Source of the DNA: Bog-756 sp036553725 | GTDB taxonomy: Bacteria > Actinomycetota > Acidimicrobiia > Acidimicrobiales > RAAP-2 | DNA length: 13,178 bases | Direction of reading: 5' to 3' | Assembly (NCBI GenBank): GCA_036553725.1 | Contig: DATBOO010000122.1 | Span: 1-13,178, forward strand | Shown here: positions 5,120 through 11,597 of the stretch, piece after piece | Layout: each line of letters opens with the position of its first letter | Position numbering within the stretch: position 1 is the stretch's first letter | The notes under the pieces: generated by a model | The model's database searches: none | What the model saw: the letters and a program-made list of their open reading frames with translations, nothing else | What the model was told of the DNA's origin: nothing | Translations under genes and position numbers: made by a program

Positions 5120-5929
5120 GTGCACACTCCCCGGCCGGCCCTCCGCTCCTGGATGACGACACCCGGGGCCTTGCGGGTCCCGGAGATCGCTGTGGCCTTC
5201 TGGGTCGTCAAGGGCGCCTCGACGGCCATGGGCGAGGCCACCTCCGACTACCTGGTCCACGCCATGGCCCCGGCGCTGGCGGTGCTGCTGGGCTTCGCCG
5301 GGTTCGTGGTGGCCCTCGTCCTCCAGTTCCGGATGGCGAGCTACCTGGCCTGGACGTACTGGTTCGCCGTGGTCATGGTCGGGACCTTCGGGACAATGGC
5401 CGCCGACGTCCTCCACGTGGGCCTCGGTGTTCCCTATGTGGCATCGACCGTCTTCTACGCCATCGTGTTGGCCGCGGTGTTCACCGCCTGGCAGCGGACC
5501 GAGCGGACCCTCTCCATCCATACCGTCGACACTCCACGGCGCGAGGCCTTCTACTGGGCGGCGGTGGTGGCCACGTTCGCCATGGGGACCGCGCTCGGAG
5601 ACTTCACGGCCTACACCCTCCACCTCGGGTACTTCGTCTCGGCGCTCATCTTCGCCTTGGTCATCACGGTCCCGGCCGTCGGCTTCCGCTTCTTCGGCTG
5701 GAACGCCATCTTCTCCTTCTGGTTCGCCTACGTGATCACCCGCCCGCTCGGCGCCTCGATTGCCGACGCCCTGGGCAAGCCCAAGGGTTCGGGCGGCCTC
5801 GGCCTGGGGGCGGGCCCGGTCGCCCTCGGGTTCGGCGTCCTGATTCTGGCGATGGTCGCCTACCTGGCCCATGCCCGGACCGATGTGCAGGTGTCACCGG
5901 CGCTGAGAGCAGAAGATGGCGACGCTTGA
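5120..5929 (+). CDS. Multi-pass membrane protein, COG4705-like
   Basis: 269-residue integral membrane protein with about seven hydrophobic segments (roughly 22-37, 47-70, 76-92, 104-123, 143-160, 170-188, 193-208) and an eighth near 232-250. Conserved-looking signatures include RVPEIAVAFWVVKGASTAMG and EATSDYLVH near the N-terminus, GTMAADVLHVGLG in the middle, EAFYWAAVVATFAMGTALGD (142-161), and 'ITRPLGASIADALGKP' before the last segment. This repeated 'FW..K...T.mGE...D' / 'FYW..V..TFA.GTA.GD' arrangement matches the COG4705 family of uncharacterised, internally duplicated membrane proteins. Function is unknown; conserved Asp/Glu/His in helices hint at metal or ion handling, but that is speculation. 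GTG 5120 is favoured by the -10 box; ATG 5153 is an in-frame alternative that begins just before the conserved region. Confidence 0.85.
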   Translation: MHTPRPALRSWMTTPGALRVPEIAVAFWVVKGASTAMGEATSDYLVHAMAPALAVLLGFAGFVVALVLQFRMASYLAWTYWFAVVMVGTFGTMAADVLHVGLGVPYVASTVFYAIVLAAVFTAWQRTERTLSIHTVDTPRREAFYWAAVVATFAMGTALGDFTAYTLHLGYFVSALIFALVITVPAVGFRFFGWNAIFSFWFAYVITRPLGASIADALGKPKGSGGLGLGAGPVALGFGVLILAMVAYLAHARTDVQVSPALRAEDGDA

Positions 5930-6052
5930 CGTGAGGTGAGGCGCCGCTCCTTTGTCGCATCACTGGGGTTCTGTTCGGAGGAAGTGGGATACTCGATGTG
6001 ACAACTGCAGACGGTTGGCGATCCTCCAGCCCGACGGCGCGAGGTGCGGAAC

Positions 6053-6409
6053 ATGATCAAGGAATTGAGTGAAATGCCTCCAGGCGTCATCGGGTTCGAG
6101 GCATCTGGCAAGCTCGAGGCCGAGGATTACCGTGATGTCGTGCTGCCAGTGCTCGAACGGGCTGCGGCCAGTGGCGACGTTCGATTGGTCATGGTGATGA
6201 AGGACTTCGACGGTATGTCGGGCGGGGCCCTCTGGCAGGATCTCAAGGTGGGCATCGAGCACCTTCGGGCCTGGAAGCGGATCGCGTTGGTGACCGATAT
6301 CGAGTGGATGCATCATCTGACCGACCTGTTCGGCTGGATGACCCCGGGCGAGACGAAGACATTCTCGATGTCCGATCGTGACCTGGCCATCGCCTGGGTG
6401 GCTCGCTGA
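6053..6409 (+). CDS. SpoIIAA-like (STAS-fold, DUF3478) protein
   Basis: 118-residue protein of the SpoIIAA-like family. It has the family pattern: start MIKELSEMPPGVIGFEASGK, then LEAEDYRDVVLPVLE, a central strand VRLVMVMKDFDG, helix 'ALWQDLKVGIEHLRAWKRIA', strand 'LVTDIEWM' and the C-terminal TKTFSMSDRDLAIAWVAR. The fold is that of anti-sigma-factor antagonists, but this family usually lacks the phosphorylated serine, and members have no firmly known role. I prefer ATG 6053 over GTG 6044 because GAGGTG (6041-6046) lies 6 nt before it and family members start at this position. It is a single gene, convergent with DUF1801 46 nt downstream. Base composition here and in the next gene is visibly lower in G+C than around it. 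Confidence 0.85.
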   Translation: MIKELSEMPPGVIGFEASGKLEAEDYRDVVLPVLERAAASGDVRLVMVMKDFDGMSGGALWQDLKVGIEHLRAWKRIALVTDIEWMHHLTDLFGWMTPGETKTFSMSDRDLAIAWVAR

Positions 6410-6455
6410 AGCCCTGGCCGGCGATCTCCCGTGATGGAGCGCCCCGGTTGGACAC

Positions 6456-6809
6456 CTACTCCTGGAAGGCCTGGGCCATCCGGACTCTGACGAGCTTTTC
6501 GACGAGAGGTTTCGGCAGCGGTGAGTCGACAGGGAACTGAAGAGCGCCAGTCGAAGTCCGGTAGGGAGCAACTTCCTTCTGCAGTTCTGGAAACACCGAA
6601 CCACTGTGGGGAAGGTAGCTGAGGTGGTTCTTGAACGCCGCAAATCCAGCAACGACCTTCCCCTGTATCCGGAAGGCGGGGAGACCATACGAGATGCCCT
6701 GTTCGGCTTCGGGGACGATGTCGACGATCGTCTCTCGAAGCTGCTGCAAAGTGGACCGTTTGGGCCCTTCGAGGCTCGCCAGGTAGTCGTCGATCTCGGC
6801 ACTTGACAT
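6456..6809 (-). CDS. DUF1801 (YdhG-like) protein
   Basis: 117-residue protein with the DUF1801 pattern: N-terminal helix 'IDDYLASLEGPKRSTLQQLR', then IVDIVPEAEQGISYGLPAFR, the core 'GKVVAGFAAFKNHLSYLPHS', and a C-terminal 'GALQFPVDSPLPKPLVEKLV'. The family has a frataxin-like alpha/beta fold; some members have been called intracellular iron chaperones, while most are uncharacterised. Full length, no missing motifs. Codon use differs from neighbours: one 60-nt stretch (6541-6600) is 33/60 G+C, compared with 43/60 at 7381-7440 in the next gene, which suggests more recent acquisition. ATG 6809 is supported by a promoter with the -10 six nucleotides upstream. No partner gene is obvious. Confidence 0.88.
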   Translation of the reverse strand: MSSAEIDDYLASLEGPKRSTLQQLRETIVDIVPEAEQGISYGLPAFRIQGKVVAGFAAFKNHLSYLPHSGSVFPELQKEVAPYRTSTGALQFPVDSPLPKPLVEKLVRVRMAQAFQE

Positions 6810-6844
6810 GGGACGATTCTCGGTCCGCTGTCGATCGAGGTCAA
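6810..6844 (-). promoter_or_regulatory. Probable promoter of the DUF1801 gene
   Basis: On the minus strand TTGACC (6839-6844) and GAGAAT (6816-6821) are separated by 17 nt, an optimal spacing. GAGAAT ends 6 nt before the ATG, again implying a leaderless or near-leaderless mRNA. The -35 is strong; the -10 keeps the central A and final T but lacks the first T. Confidence 0.4.
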
Positions 6845-6885
6845 TAGTTCATCGGAGGCGATCTGCTCGGATCGCTCTCCGGTGG

Positions 6886-7779
6886 CTACGAGCGGCCGTC
6901 CGCCGCCGAGAGTGTGTCGACCTGACTGCGGCTCAGCGCCAAGGTGGCGGCGCCGCAGTTCTCCTCGAGATGGTCCACCGACTTGGTGCCGGGGATGGGG
7001 AGCATGACCGGCGACCGGTGCAGGAGCCAGGCCAGGGCCACCTGGGACGGCGTGGCGCCGGTCTCCCTCACGACGGCGTCGACGGCGCCGCCCGGCGTGG
7101 CCAGCCCACCCGAGGCGATCGGGTACCACGGGATGAACCCCAGCCCCTCGGCCGTGCAGAAGTCGAGCACGTCCTCGGACGAGCGGTCGGTGAGGTTGTA
7201 CAGGTTCTGCACGCTGGCGATGGGCACGAGCGCCCGGGCCGCCTCGATCTCCCCGACGGTGACCTGGGACAGGCCGACGCGTCCCACCTTCCCCTCGGCG
7301 ACCAGATCGGCCAGCAGACCGAACTGCTCGCCGGCTGGGACCCCGGGATCGATGCGGTGGAGCTGGAAGAGCTCGATCCGCTCCAGGGCCAGGCGCCGCA
7401 GGCTCATCTCACACTGCTGTCGCAGGTACTCGGGCCGCCCCACCGGCGCCCACCGCCCCGGCCCGGACCGGGTCAGGCCCGCCTTGGTGGCGATGACCAG
7501 GCCGTCAGGGTAGGGGTGGAGGGCCTCGAAGATGATGTCCTCGCTCACCTCGGGACCGTAGGAGTCGGCGGTGTCGATGAAGTCGACCCCCAGGTCGACG
7601 GCACGCCGGAGGACACGCACGCACTCCAACCGGTCGCCCGGCTCGCCCCAGACCCCCGGTCCGGTGAGCTGCATGGCCCCGAAGCCCAATCGGTGGACGC
7701 CCAGCCCGCCCATGGAGAAGGTCCCGCTGGCCGCAATCGGGCGGGTCGACCCTTTATCGGCGGTGGACTTCTCGTTCAT
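6886..7779 (-). CDS. Aldo/keto reductase
   Basis: 297-residue NADPH-dependent aldo/keto reductase with a TIM-barrel layout. The catalytic tetrad is complete: D69 and Y74 (FIDTADSYGPE), K99 (VIATKAGLTR) and H141 (LFQLHRID). The C-terminal cofactor loop reads LPIPGTKSVDHLEENCGAA (260-278), the standard 'IPGt....hl.eN' signature that binds NADP(H). It should reduce aldehydes or ketones to alcohols; substrate unknown. The first ~25 residues before LGVHRLGFGAMQLTG are longer than usual and low in complexity. ATG 7779 has a strong Shine-Dalgarno GGAGGAGG a few nucleotides upstream, which sets the start. It is downstream of the SDR-hydratase pair on the same strand, but 74 nt away and preceded by three tandem repeats, so it may have its own regulated promoter. 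Confidence 0.95.
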   Translation of the reverse strand: MNEKSTADKGSTRPIAASGTFSMGGLGVHRLGFGAMQLTGPGVWGEPGDRLECVRVLRRAVDLGVDFIDTADSYGPEVSEDIIFEALHPYPDGLVIATKAGLTRSGPGRWAPVGRPEYLRQQCEMSLRRLALERIELFQLHRIDPGVPAGEQFGLLADLVAEGKVGRVGLSQVTVGEIEAARALVPIASVQNLYNLTDRSSEDVLDFCTAEGLGFIPWYPIASGGLATPGGAVDAVVRETGATPSQVALAWLLHRSPVMLPIPGTKSVDHLEENCGAATLALSRSQVDTLSAADGRS

Positions 7780-7810
7780 GGCTTCCTCCTCCGCCAGGTC
7801 AGGCGCGCCG

Positions 7811-7852
7811 CAGACGGTATGCGGATGACGCTATGCACATAACGCTATGCGG
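7811..7852 (-). repeat. Three tandem 14-bp repeats upstream of aldo/keto reductase
   Basis: Plus-strand units: CAGACGGTATGCGG (7811-7824), ATGACGCTATGCAC (7825-7838), ATAACGCTATGCGG (7839-7852). They are contiguous, with core ACGSTATGC shared by all three. On the minus strand each unit contains a TANNNT hexamer (TACCGT, TAGCGT, TAGCGT), so each could act as a -10. The block ends 2 nt from the hydratase stop and lies 32 nt upstream of the reductase ATG. It looks like a multi-site operator for a regulator binding one face every ~1.3 turns, or an iteron-like array. Confidence 0.7.
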
Positions 7853-7853
7853 A

Positions 7854-8657
7854 TCAGCGCTTCCGGTAGGCAGGGGTGCGATCCTCGGCCCGTGCGGCCT
7901 TCATCTCCGCGTAATCGCCCGAGACGAAGACCAGGGACTGGGCCACCGCCTCCTCGGCGATGGACCGTTGGACCTCGGCGGCGCCGAGGCTGAACAGTGT
8001 CCTCCTGGCCATCTTCACGGTGAAGGCCGGCGCCGCCGCGATCTTCTCGGCCATGTCCATGGTCACCGCGTCCAATTCGGCCTCGTCGGCGACCAGTCGG
8101 CTGACCACTCCGTGGCCCAGTGCCTCCTCGGCGGTCAGGATCCGACCGGTCAGCGCCAGGTCGGCGGCCAGGCCGTGCCCGGCCATCTGGAACAGCCGGG
8201 CCACGCCTCCGGAGTCGGGGATGACGCCGTGGGCCACCTCGGGCAGCGCCATCCGGGTACCGACCGCCGCCACTCGGATGTCACACAGCAGTGCACGCTC
8301 AAAGGCCCCTCCGATGACCCAGCCCTTGAGGGCGCAGATGATCGGGCACGGCATGGTCAGGAACATCTGGGTCGGCCGGTGGCCCCGCTCGATGAACTCG
8401 AGGTCGGAGATGTCCTCGGTCCGCAGGCCGAGCTGCGTGGTGTCCCGACCCGACGAGAACGACCGGCCCTCGCCGCGCCAGACGATGGCCCGCAATTCGT
8501 TCATCCCGTGGACCTGGGCCAGGACCTCCCACAACCGCCGGTCCATCTCGTCGCTCATCGCATTGTGCTTCTCGGGGCGGTTGTTGGTGATGACTGCCAC
8601 CGTGTCGTGCACGTCGAGTCGGATCAGGTTGCGCTCCTCCTCGTTCAGGTCGCTCAT
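7854..8657 (-). CDS. Enoyl-CoA hydratase/isomerase family protein
   Basis: 267-residue crotonase-fold enzyme. Visible: N-terminal strand region 'VAVITNNRPEKHNAMSDEM' (the 'l.nRp...Na' start of the CoA pocket), oxyanion-hole region ALKGWVIGGAFERALLCD (109-126) with E120 at the first catalytic Glu position, and ALPEVAHGVIPDSGG (137-151) with E140 at the second. Retaining both glutamates favours hydratase activity, i.e. adding water to trans-2-enoyl-CoA in beta-oxidation; isomerase or another crotonase reaction is possible. I chose ATG 8657, which overlaps the TGA of the SDR gene as ATGA; the frame stays open far upstream but only as a shadow of the SDR. The two genes are surely co-transcribed and probably act on the same acyl-CoA chain. 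Confidence 0.94.
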   Translation of the reverse strand: MSDLNEEERNLIRLDVHDTVAVITNNRPEKHNAMSDEMDRRLWEVLAQVHGMNELRAIVWRGEGRSFSSGRDTTQLGLRTEDISDLEFIERGHRPTQMFLTMPCPIICALKGWVIGGAFERALLCDIRVAAVGTRMALPEVAHGVIPDSGGVARLFQMAGHGLAADLALTGRILTAEEALGHGVVSRLVADEAELDAVTMDMAEKIAAAPAFTVKMARRTLFSLGAAEVQRSIAEEAVAQSLVFVSGDYAEMKAARAEDRTPAYRKR

Positions 8658-9562
8658 GAGGTGGTTCCTTTCGCTGGGCCGGGGCCCTCCCCGAACGGCG
8701 GGCGGTCGAGCTGTTCCCTGATCGGGGTGAACGGGGGCTGCACGGTGTGGCGCCGCTGCCAGTTGGCCCCGTCCACCACCAGCGAATGGCCGCTGATGTA
8801 GGCGGCGTACGGGGAGCACAGGTAGGTGGCGGCCCAGGCCAGTTCCCGGGGGAACCCCACCCGTCCGGCCGGGACCCGCGAGTCCTGGCCGACGTACTTG
8901 CCGGGCACGGCGGCGATGTCCGCCGTCTCGTCTTCGTGGGGCATCAGGCCCGGCACCAGGCCGTTGACCCGGATGCCGTAGGGCGCCCACTCGACCGCCA
9001 GCGTCTCGGTCAGGTTCTTGACGCCGGCCTTGGCCGCCGCCGAGTGGGCGAAGCCGGGGCCGCCCGTCCAGGCGTAGGACGCCCCCACGTTCACGATGGC
9101 ACCCTCCCGCCCGGCCGGGATCAGCCGGCGGGCGAGGTCGCGGCAGCACAGGTAGGTGCCGTTGAGCACGATGTCCACCACCGTCCGCCAGGCGTTCGGG
9201 CTCATGTCCTCGGCCGGCACGGGGAAGTTGCCGGCGGCGTTGTTGATCAGCACGTCGATCGGGCCCAGTCCCGACTCGACCTCGTCGAAGGCGGCGGCGA
9301 TCGACTCGGGTTGGCGGATGTCGCACTCGACGGCCAGGGCCGTTCCCCCCGTCCCTCCGACCGCGGCCACGCCCGCGGCGCGGTGCTCCTCATTGCGGCT
9401 GAGGATGCCGACCGATGCCCCGAGCCGGCCGAATTCGGTGGCGATGGCCTTGCCGAGCCCGGTGCCGCCGCCGGTGACGATGACCACGCCGCCCTGGTAG
9501 GTCCCCGCCGGCAGCGCCGACGCACCGGTCGGCGGGGGTTGGGCCAAGCCGGGGGGAGCCAT
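8654..9562 (-). CDS. SDR-family oxidoreductase, 2,4-dienoyl-CoA reductase-like
   Basis: 302-residue short-chain dehydrogenase/reductase. Rossmann cofactor motif TGGGTGLG (30-37), NNAAG (107-111), and C-terminal AVEWAPYGIRVNGLVPG (189-205). The catalytic region reads GGPGFAHSAAAKAG (167-180): Lys178 is present, but the usual Tyr four residues before it is Ser174, preceded by His173. Loss of that Tyr with a His just before is also seen in the peroxisomal type of 2,4-dienoyl-CoA reductase, which uses other acids. This and the adjacent hydratase support NADPH-dependent reduction of 2,4-dienoyl-CoA during unsaturated fatty-acid breakdown. The first ~20 residues are a proline/alanine-rich extension. 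ATG 9562 has a TAGGCT -10 box 8 nt upstream. It is the first gene of a leftward operon with the hydratase (ATGA overlap). Confidence 0.92.
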   Translation of the reverse strand: MAPPGLAQPPPTGASALPAGTYQGGVVIVTGGGTGLGKAIATEFGRLGASVGILSRNEEHRAAGVAAVGGTGGTALAVECDIRQPESIAAAFDEVESGLGPIDVLINNAAGNFPVPAEDMSPNAWRTVVDIVLNGTYLCCRDLARRLIPAGREGAIVNVGASYAWTGGPGFAHSAAAKAGVKNLTETLAVEWAPYGIRVNGLVPGLMPHEDETADIAAVPGKYVGQDSRVPAGRVGFPRELAWAATYLCSPYAAYISGHSLVVDGANWQRRHTVQPPFTPIREQLDRPPFGEGPGPAKGTTS

Positions 9563-9570
9563 GGCCGGAG

Positions 9571-9591
9571 AGCCTACTGACGGGGAGTCAG
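9571..9591 (-). promoter_or_regulatory. Promoter and palindromic operator of the SDR-hydratase operon
   Basis: On the minus strand TAGGCT (9571-9576, a TANNNT -10) lies 8 nt before the ATG of the SDR gene. Immediately upstream is the inverted repeat CTGAC-N5-GTCAG (9577-9591), filling the -10/-35 spacer, a classic repressor position. Lipid-catabolism operons in actinobacteria are often controlled by TetR-type repressors at such sites; no such regulator is encoded in this window. Confidence 0.45.
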
Positions 9592-9683
9592 CTGTTTCTG
9601 TGACAGGGTCCCGGGCAGCGGTTCCGGTTCCGGGCTGACCGCTGTTCCCCCTGGTGGGGAGCGAGAGGTCATTTGGGCGGGGG

Positions 9684-9705
9684 AATGTGCTACATTGAGT
9701 GCACT
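9684..9705 (+). promoter_or_regulatory. Promoter/operator of the Phd-PIN module
   Basis: Two palindromes sit directly before the antitoxin ATG: AATGT-GCT-ACATT (9684-9696) and AGTGCACT (9698-9705). The TACATT at 9691-9696 fits a TANNNT -10 box and ends 9 nt before the ATG. Phd/YefM antitoxins bind short palindromes overlapping their promoters, so this is the likely autoregulatory site. Confidence 0.5.
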
Positions 9706-9990
9706 ATGAGTATCACAGTAGGCATTCGAGAGCTCCGCCAGCAGGCCAGCGCACTGCTCAAACGGGTCGGCAGAGGGGAGATCATCAACGTCACCGATCA
9801 TGGCCATCCGATTGCCCGGATCGTCCCCCTGCAGGGGGGAGCCCTCGAGCAACTCGTGCTGGAGGGCCGCGCCATCGAGGGCGAGGGTGATCTCATCGAC
9901 CTGGCCGATGAGCTCGGCCTTCCGGTAGCCACATCCGGGTCAATGTCACCGTCGGCGGCCCTGGCGGAGCTGCGCGCCGATGAGCGCTAG
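9706..9990 (+). CDS. Phd/YefM-family antitoxin
   Basis: 94-residue protein whose first ~45 residues match the Phd/YefM DNA-binding fold: MSITVGIRELRQQASALLKR followed by VGRGEIINVTDHGHPIARIVP, i.e. 'v.iRELR....all.rV..Ge.i.vT..G.pvA.l.P'. The tail (about 46-94) is acidic and should be the disordered part that blocks the PIN toxin. I chose ATG 9706; a TTG at 9673 would add 11 residues (reading through the palindromic operator) and is unlikely. Its stop overlaps the next start by 11 nt, so the two are one operon with coupled translation. Regulation is probably by self-repression at 9684-9705. The pairing of a Phd-type antitoxin with a PIN toxin is common in actinobacteria and is often annotated as vapB. 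Confidence 0.9.
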   Translation: MSITVGIRELRQQASALLKRVGRGEIINVTDHGHPIARIVPLQGGALEQLVLEGRAIEGEGDLIDLADELGLPVATSGSMSPSAALAELRADER

Positions 9991-10381
9991 AGCCGCCTAT
10001 GTCGACACGTCGGCCTTCGTGAAGCTGATCGTCGTCGAGTCCGAGTCGGTACTGTTGCGCGAGGCCCTCATCCGGTGGCCGGATAGGGCCTCGTCGACGC
10101 TGCTGCGCACCGAGACCGTGCGCGCTCTCCGGCGCTCGGGCAACGATCAGCTCATCGGTCGGGCCCGCCGCCTCTTCGCCAGCGTTCATCTGATCAGACT
10201 GGACGAGCCCCTCCTTGATCGGGCCGGCGATCTCCCTCCTTCCGGGCTGAGGTCGCTCGACGCCGTCCATCTTGCTGCCGCCCTCTCGATGGGTCCGGAC
10301 CTCGGCGCGTTCTTCACCTACGATGAGCGGTTGAGCGAGGCGGCACTGGCCCAAGGGCTGAGGGTCACGTCACCGAGTTGA
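9980..10381 (+). CDS. vapC: PIN-domain toxin (VapC-like ribonuclease)
   Basis: 133-residue PIN protein with all four acidic residues: D9 (AAYVDTSAFVKL), E45 (LLRTETVRALR), D94 (LRSLDAVHLAAAL) and D115 (FFTYDERLSEAA). It should be a metal-dependent RNase restrained by the Phd-type antitoxin encoded upstream, whose end it overlaps by 11 nt. Start ATG 9980 gives the domain's first strand within five residues. It is only distantly like the VapC at 1171-1611, sharing motif positions but little else by eye, so the two modules are probably independent acquisitions. The acyl-CoA dehydrogenase gene begins 32 nt after the stop with its own -10 box. Confidence 0.92.
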   Translation: MSARAAYVDTSAFVKLIVVESESVLLREALIRWPDRASSTLLRTETVRALRRSGNDQLIGRARRLFASVHLIRLDEPLLDRAGDLPPSGLRSLDAVHLAAALSMGPDLGAFFTYDERLSEAALAQGLRVTSPS

Positions 10382-10399
10382 GCCCGGAGGCATAAGGGG

Positions 10400-10405
10400 T
10401 AGCCT
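10400..10405 (+). promoter_or_regulatory. -10 box (TAGCCT) of the acyl-CoA dehydrogenase-trpD operon
   Basis: TAGCCT fits TANNNT and ends 8 nt before GTG 10414, consistent with a leaderless or near-leaderless transcript. A preceding AAGGGG (10394-10399) is too far from the start for normal ribosome binding. Confidence 0.4.
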
Positions 10406-10413
10406 CATCGACC

Positions 10414-11595
10414 GTGGACTTCGACCTCTCTCCCGAGCTTGCCGCCCTCCAGCAGAGCGTCCGCCGCCTGGCCCAGGACAAGGTCAGGCCCCGGGCCCGT
10501 GAGATCGACACCACCGGCGAGTACCCGTCCGACCTGTTCGAGGCGTTTCGCCACGCCGACCTCCTCGGGCTGTGCCTACCCACCGAGCTCGGGGGATCGG
10601 ATGCCGGCATCCTCGGCCTGACCATCGCCATCGAAGAAGTGGCCAAGTACTCCAACTCGGCGGCACTGATGCTCCTGCTCACCCGCCTTCCGGCCGGACC
10701 GGTCCTGATCGCCGGCAGCGACGACCAGAAGAAGCGGTACCTGCCCGGCATCGCCACCGGCGAGTTGCGCGCCGGGTTCGGCCTGTCCGAGGCCCAGGCC
10801 GGGAGCGATGTGGCCGGCATGCGGACCCGGGCGGTGCCCGACACCGCCGCCGGCCACGATGGCGGATGGATCCTGAGCGGCACCAAGTGCTGGATGTCCG
10901 GCGTGCGGGAGGCCGACTGGTACACCGTGTTCGCCAAGACGGGCGACCCGGCCTCCCGGGCCCACGACTCGATCACCGCCTTCATCGTCGAGCGGGCATG
11001 GGAGGGGGTCTCGGTGGGCCGCACCGACCACAAGATGGGCGTCCACGGTGTCGACACCGGGGAGCTGGTGCTCGACCAGGTCCAGGTGCCGGCCGAAAAT
11101 GTCATCGGCGAAGTGGGCGGGTTCCGACTGGCCATGCTCGGGCTCAACGCCATGCGGCCGATCGTGGCCGCCCGGGGCATCGGCTTGGCCGAAGGCGCGC
11201 TCATGTACGCCACCGAGTACGTGAGCCGGCGCGAGGCTTTCGGCGGGACCATCGCCGACTTCCAGGGCATCCAGTGGGAGATCGCCAAGGTGGCCGTCGA
11301 CATCGAGGCGGCCCGGTTGCTCACCTACCGCGCCGCCTGGCTGGCCGACCAGGGGAAGTTCACCAAGGAGTACGTGCCCTTTCTGTCCATGGCCAAGTAC
11401 TTCGCCACCGAGTTGGCGGTGCGGGCCTCCGGCCTGGCCGTCCAGCTCCTCGGCGCCGCCGGCTACATGGACGATCACCCGACCGAGCTCTGGTACCGCG
11501 ACGCCCGCCAGCTGACCATCGTGGAAGGCACCTCCCAGGTCCAGTTGGGCCTCATCGCCCGCGGGGTGCTCGGCCACGACCTGTGGTGGGACTGA
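10414..11595 (+). CDS. Acyl-CoA dehydrogenase
   Basis: 393-residue flavoenzyme of normal length that introduces a trans-2 double bond into acyl-CoA, passing electrons to ETF. Domain order is standard: N-terminal helical domain (1-~120), FAD-binding middle region with FGLSEAQAGSDVAGMRTRA (122-140) and 'WILSGTKCWMSGVREADWY' (152-170), then C-terminal helices with REAFGGTIADFQGIQWEIA (273-291) and GAAGYMDDHPTELWYRDAR (347-365). The catalytic base is E371 in VEGTSQVQ, the position used by short/medium-chain enzymes. Chain-length preference is not readable by eye. GTG 10414 begins a typical MDFDLSPELAALQQSVRRLA start and follows a TAGCCT -10 box. trpD starts 2 nt after the stop, so the two are likely co-transcribed although functionally unrelated. 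Confidence 0.96.
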   Translation: MDFDLSPELAALQQSVRRLAQDKVRPRAREIDTTGEYPSDLFEAFRHADLLGLCLPTELGGSDAGILGLTIAIEEVAKYSNSAALMLLLTRLPAGPVLIAGSDDQKKRYLPGIATGELRAGFGLSEAQAGSDVAGMRTRAVPDTAAGHDGGWILSGTKCWMSGVREADWYTVFAKTGDPASRAHDSITAFIVERAWEGVSVGRTDHKMGVHGVDTGELVLDQVQVPAENVIGEVGGFRLAMLGLNAMRPIVAARGIGLAEGALMYATEYVSRREAFGGTIADFQGIQWEIAKVAVDIEAARLLTYRAAWLADQGKFTKEYVPFLSMAKYFATELAVRASGLAVQLLGAAGYMDDHPTELWYRDARQLTIVEGTSQVQLGLIARGVLGHDLWWD

Positions 11596-11597
11596 GG

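Noticed and set aside
6808..7842. 344-codon plus-strand frame opposite the aldo/keto reductase
   Set aside because: No domain, and composition typical of antisense frames in GC-rich genes; the opposite strand has a complete AKR catalytic tetrad.
7833..8801. 322-codon plus-strand frame opposite the hydratase
   Set aside because: An antisense shadow rich in Gly/His/Asp with no recognisable domain.
7854..9326. 490-residue reading of the hydratase frame
   Set aside because: Residues before MSDLNEEERN are a shadow of the SDR gene; ATG 8657 with the ATGA overlap is the natural start.
10572..11597. Long upstream extension of TrpD, giving an apparent 718-residue fusion
   Set aside because: The extra part is an Arg/Gly-rich +frame shadow of the acyl-CoA dehydrogenase, which has clear motifs in its own frame.
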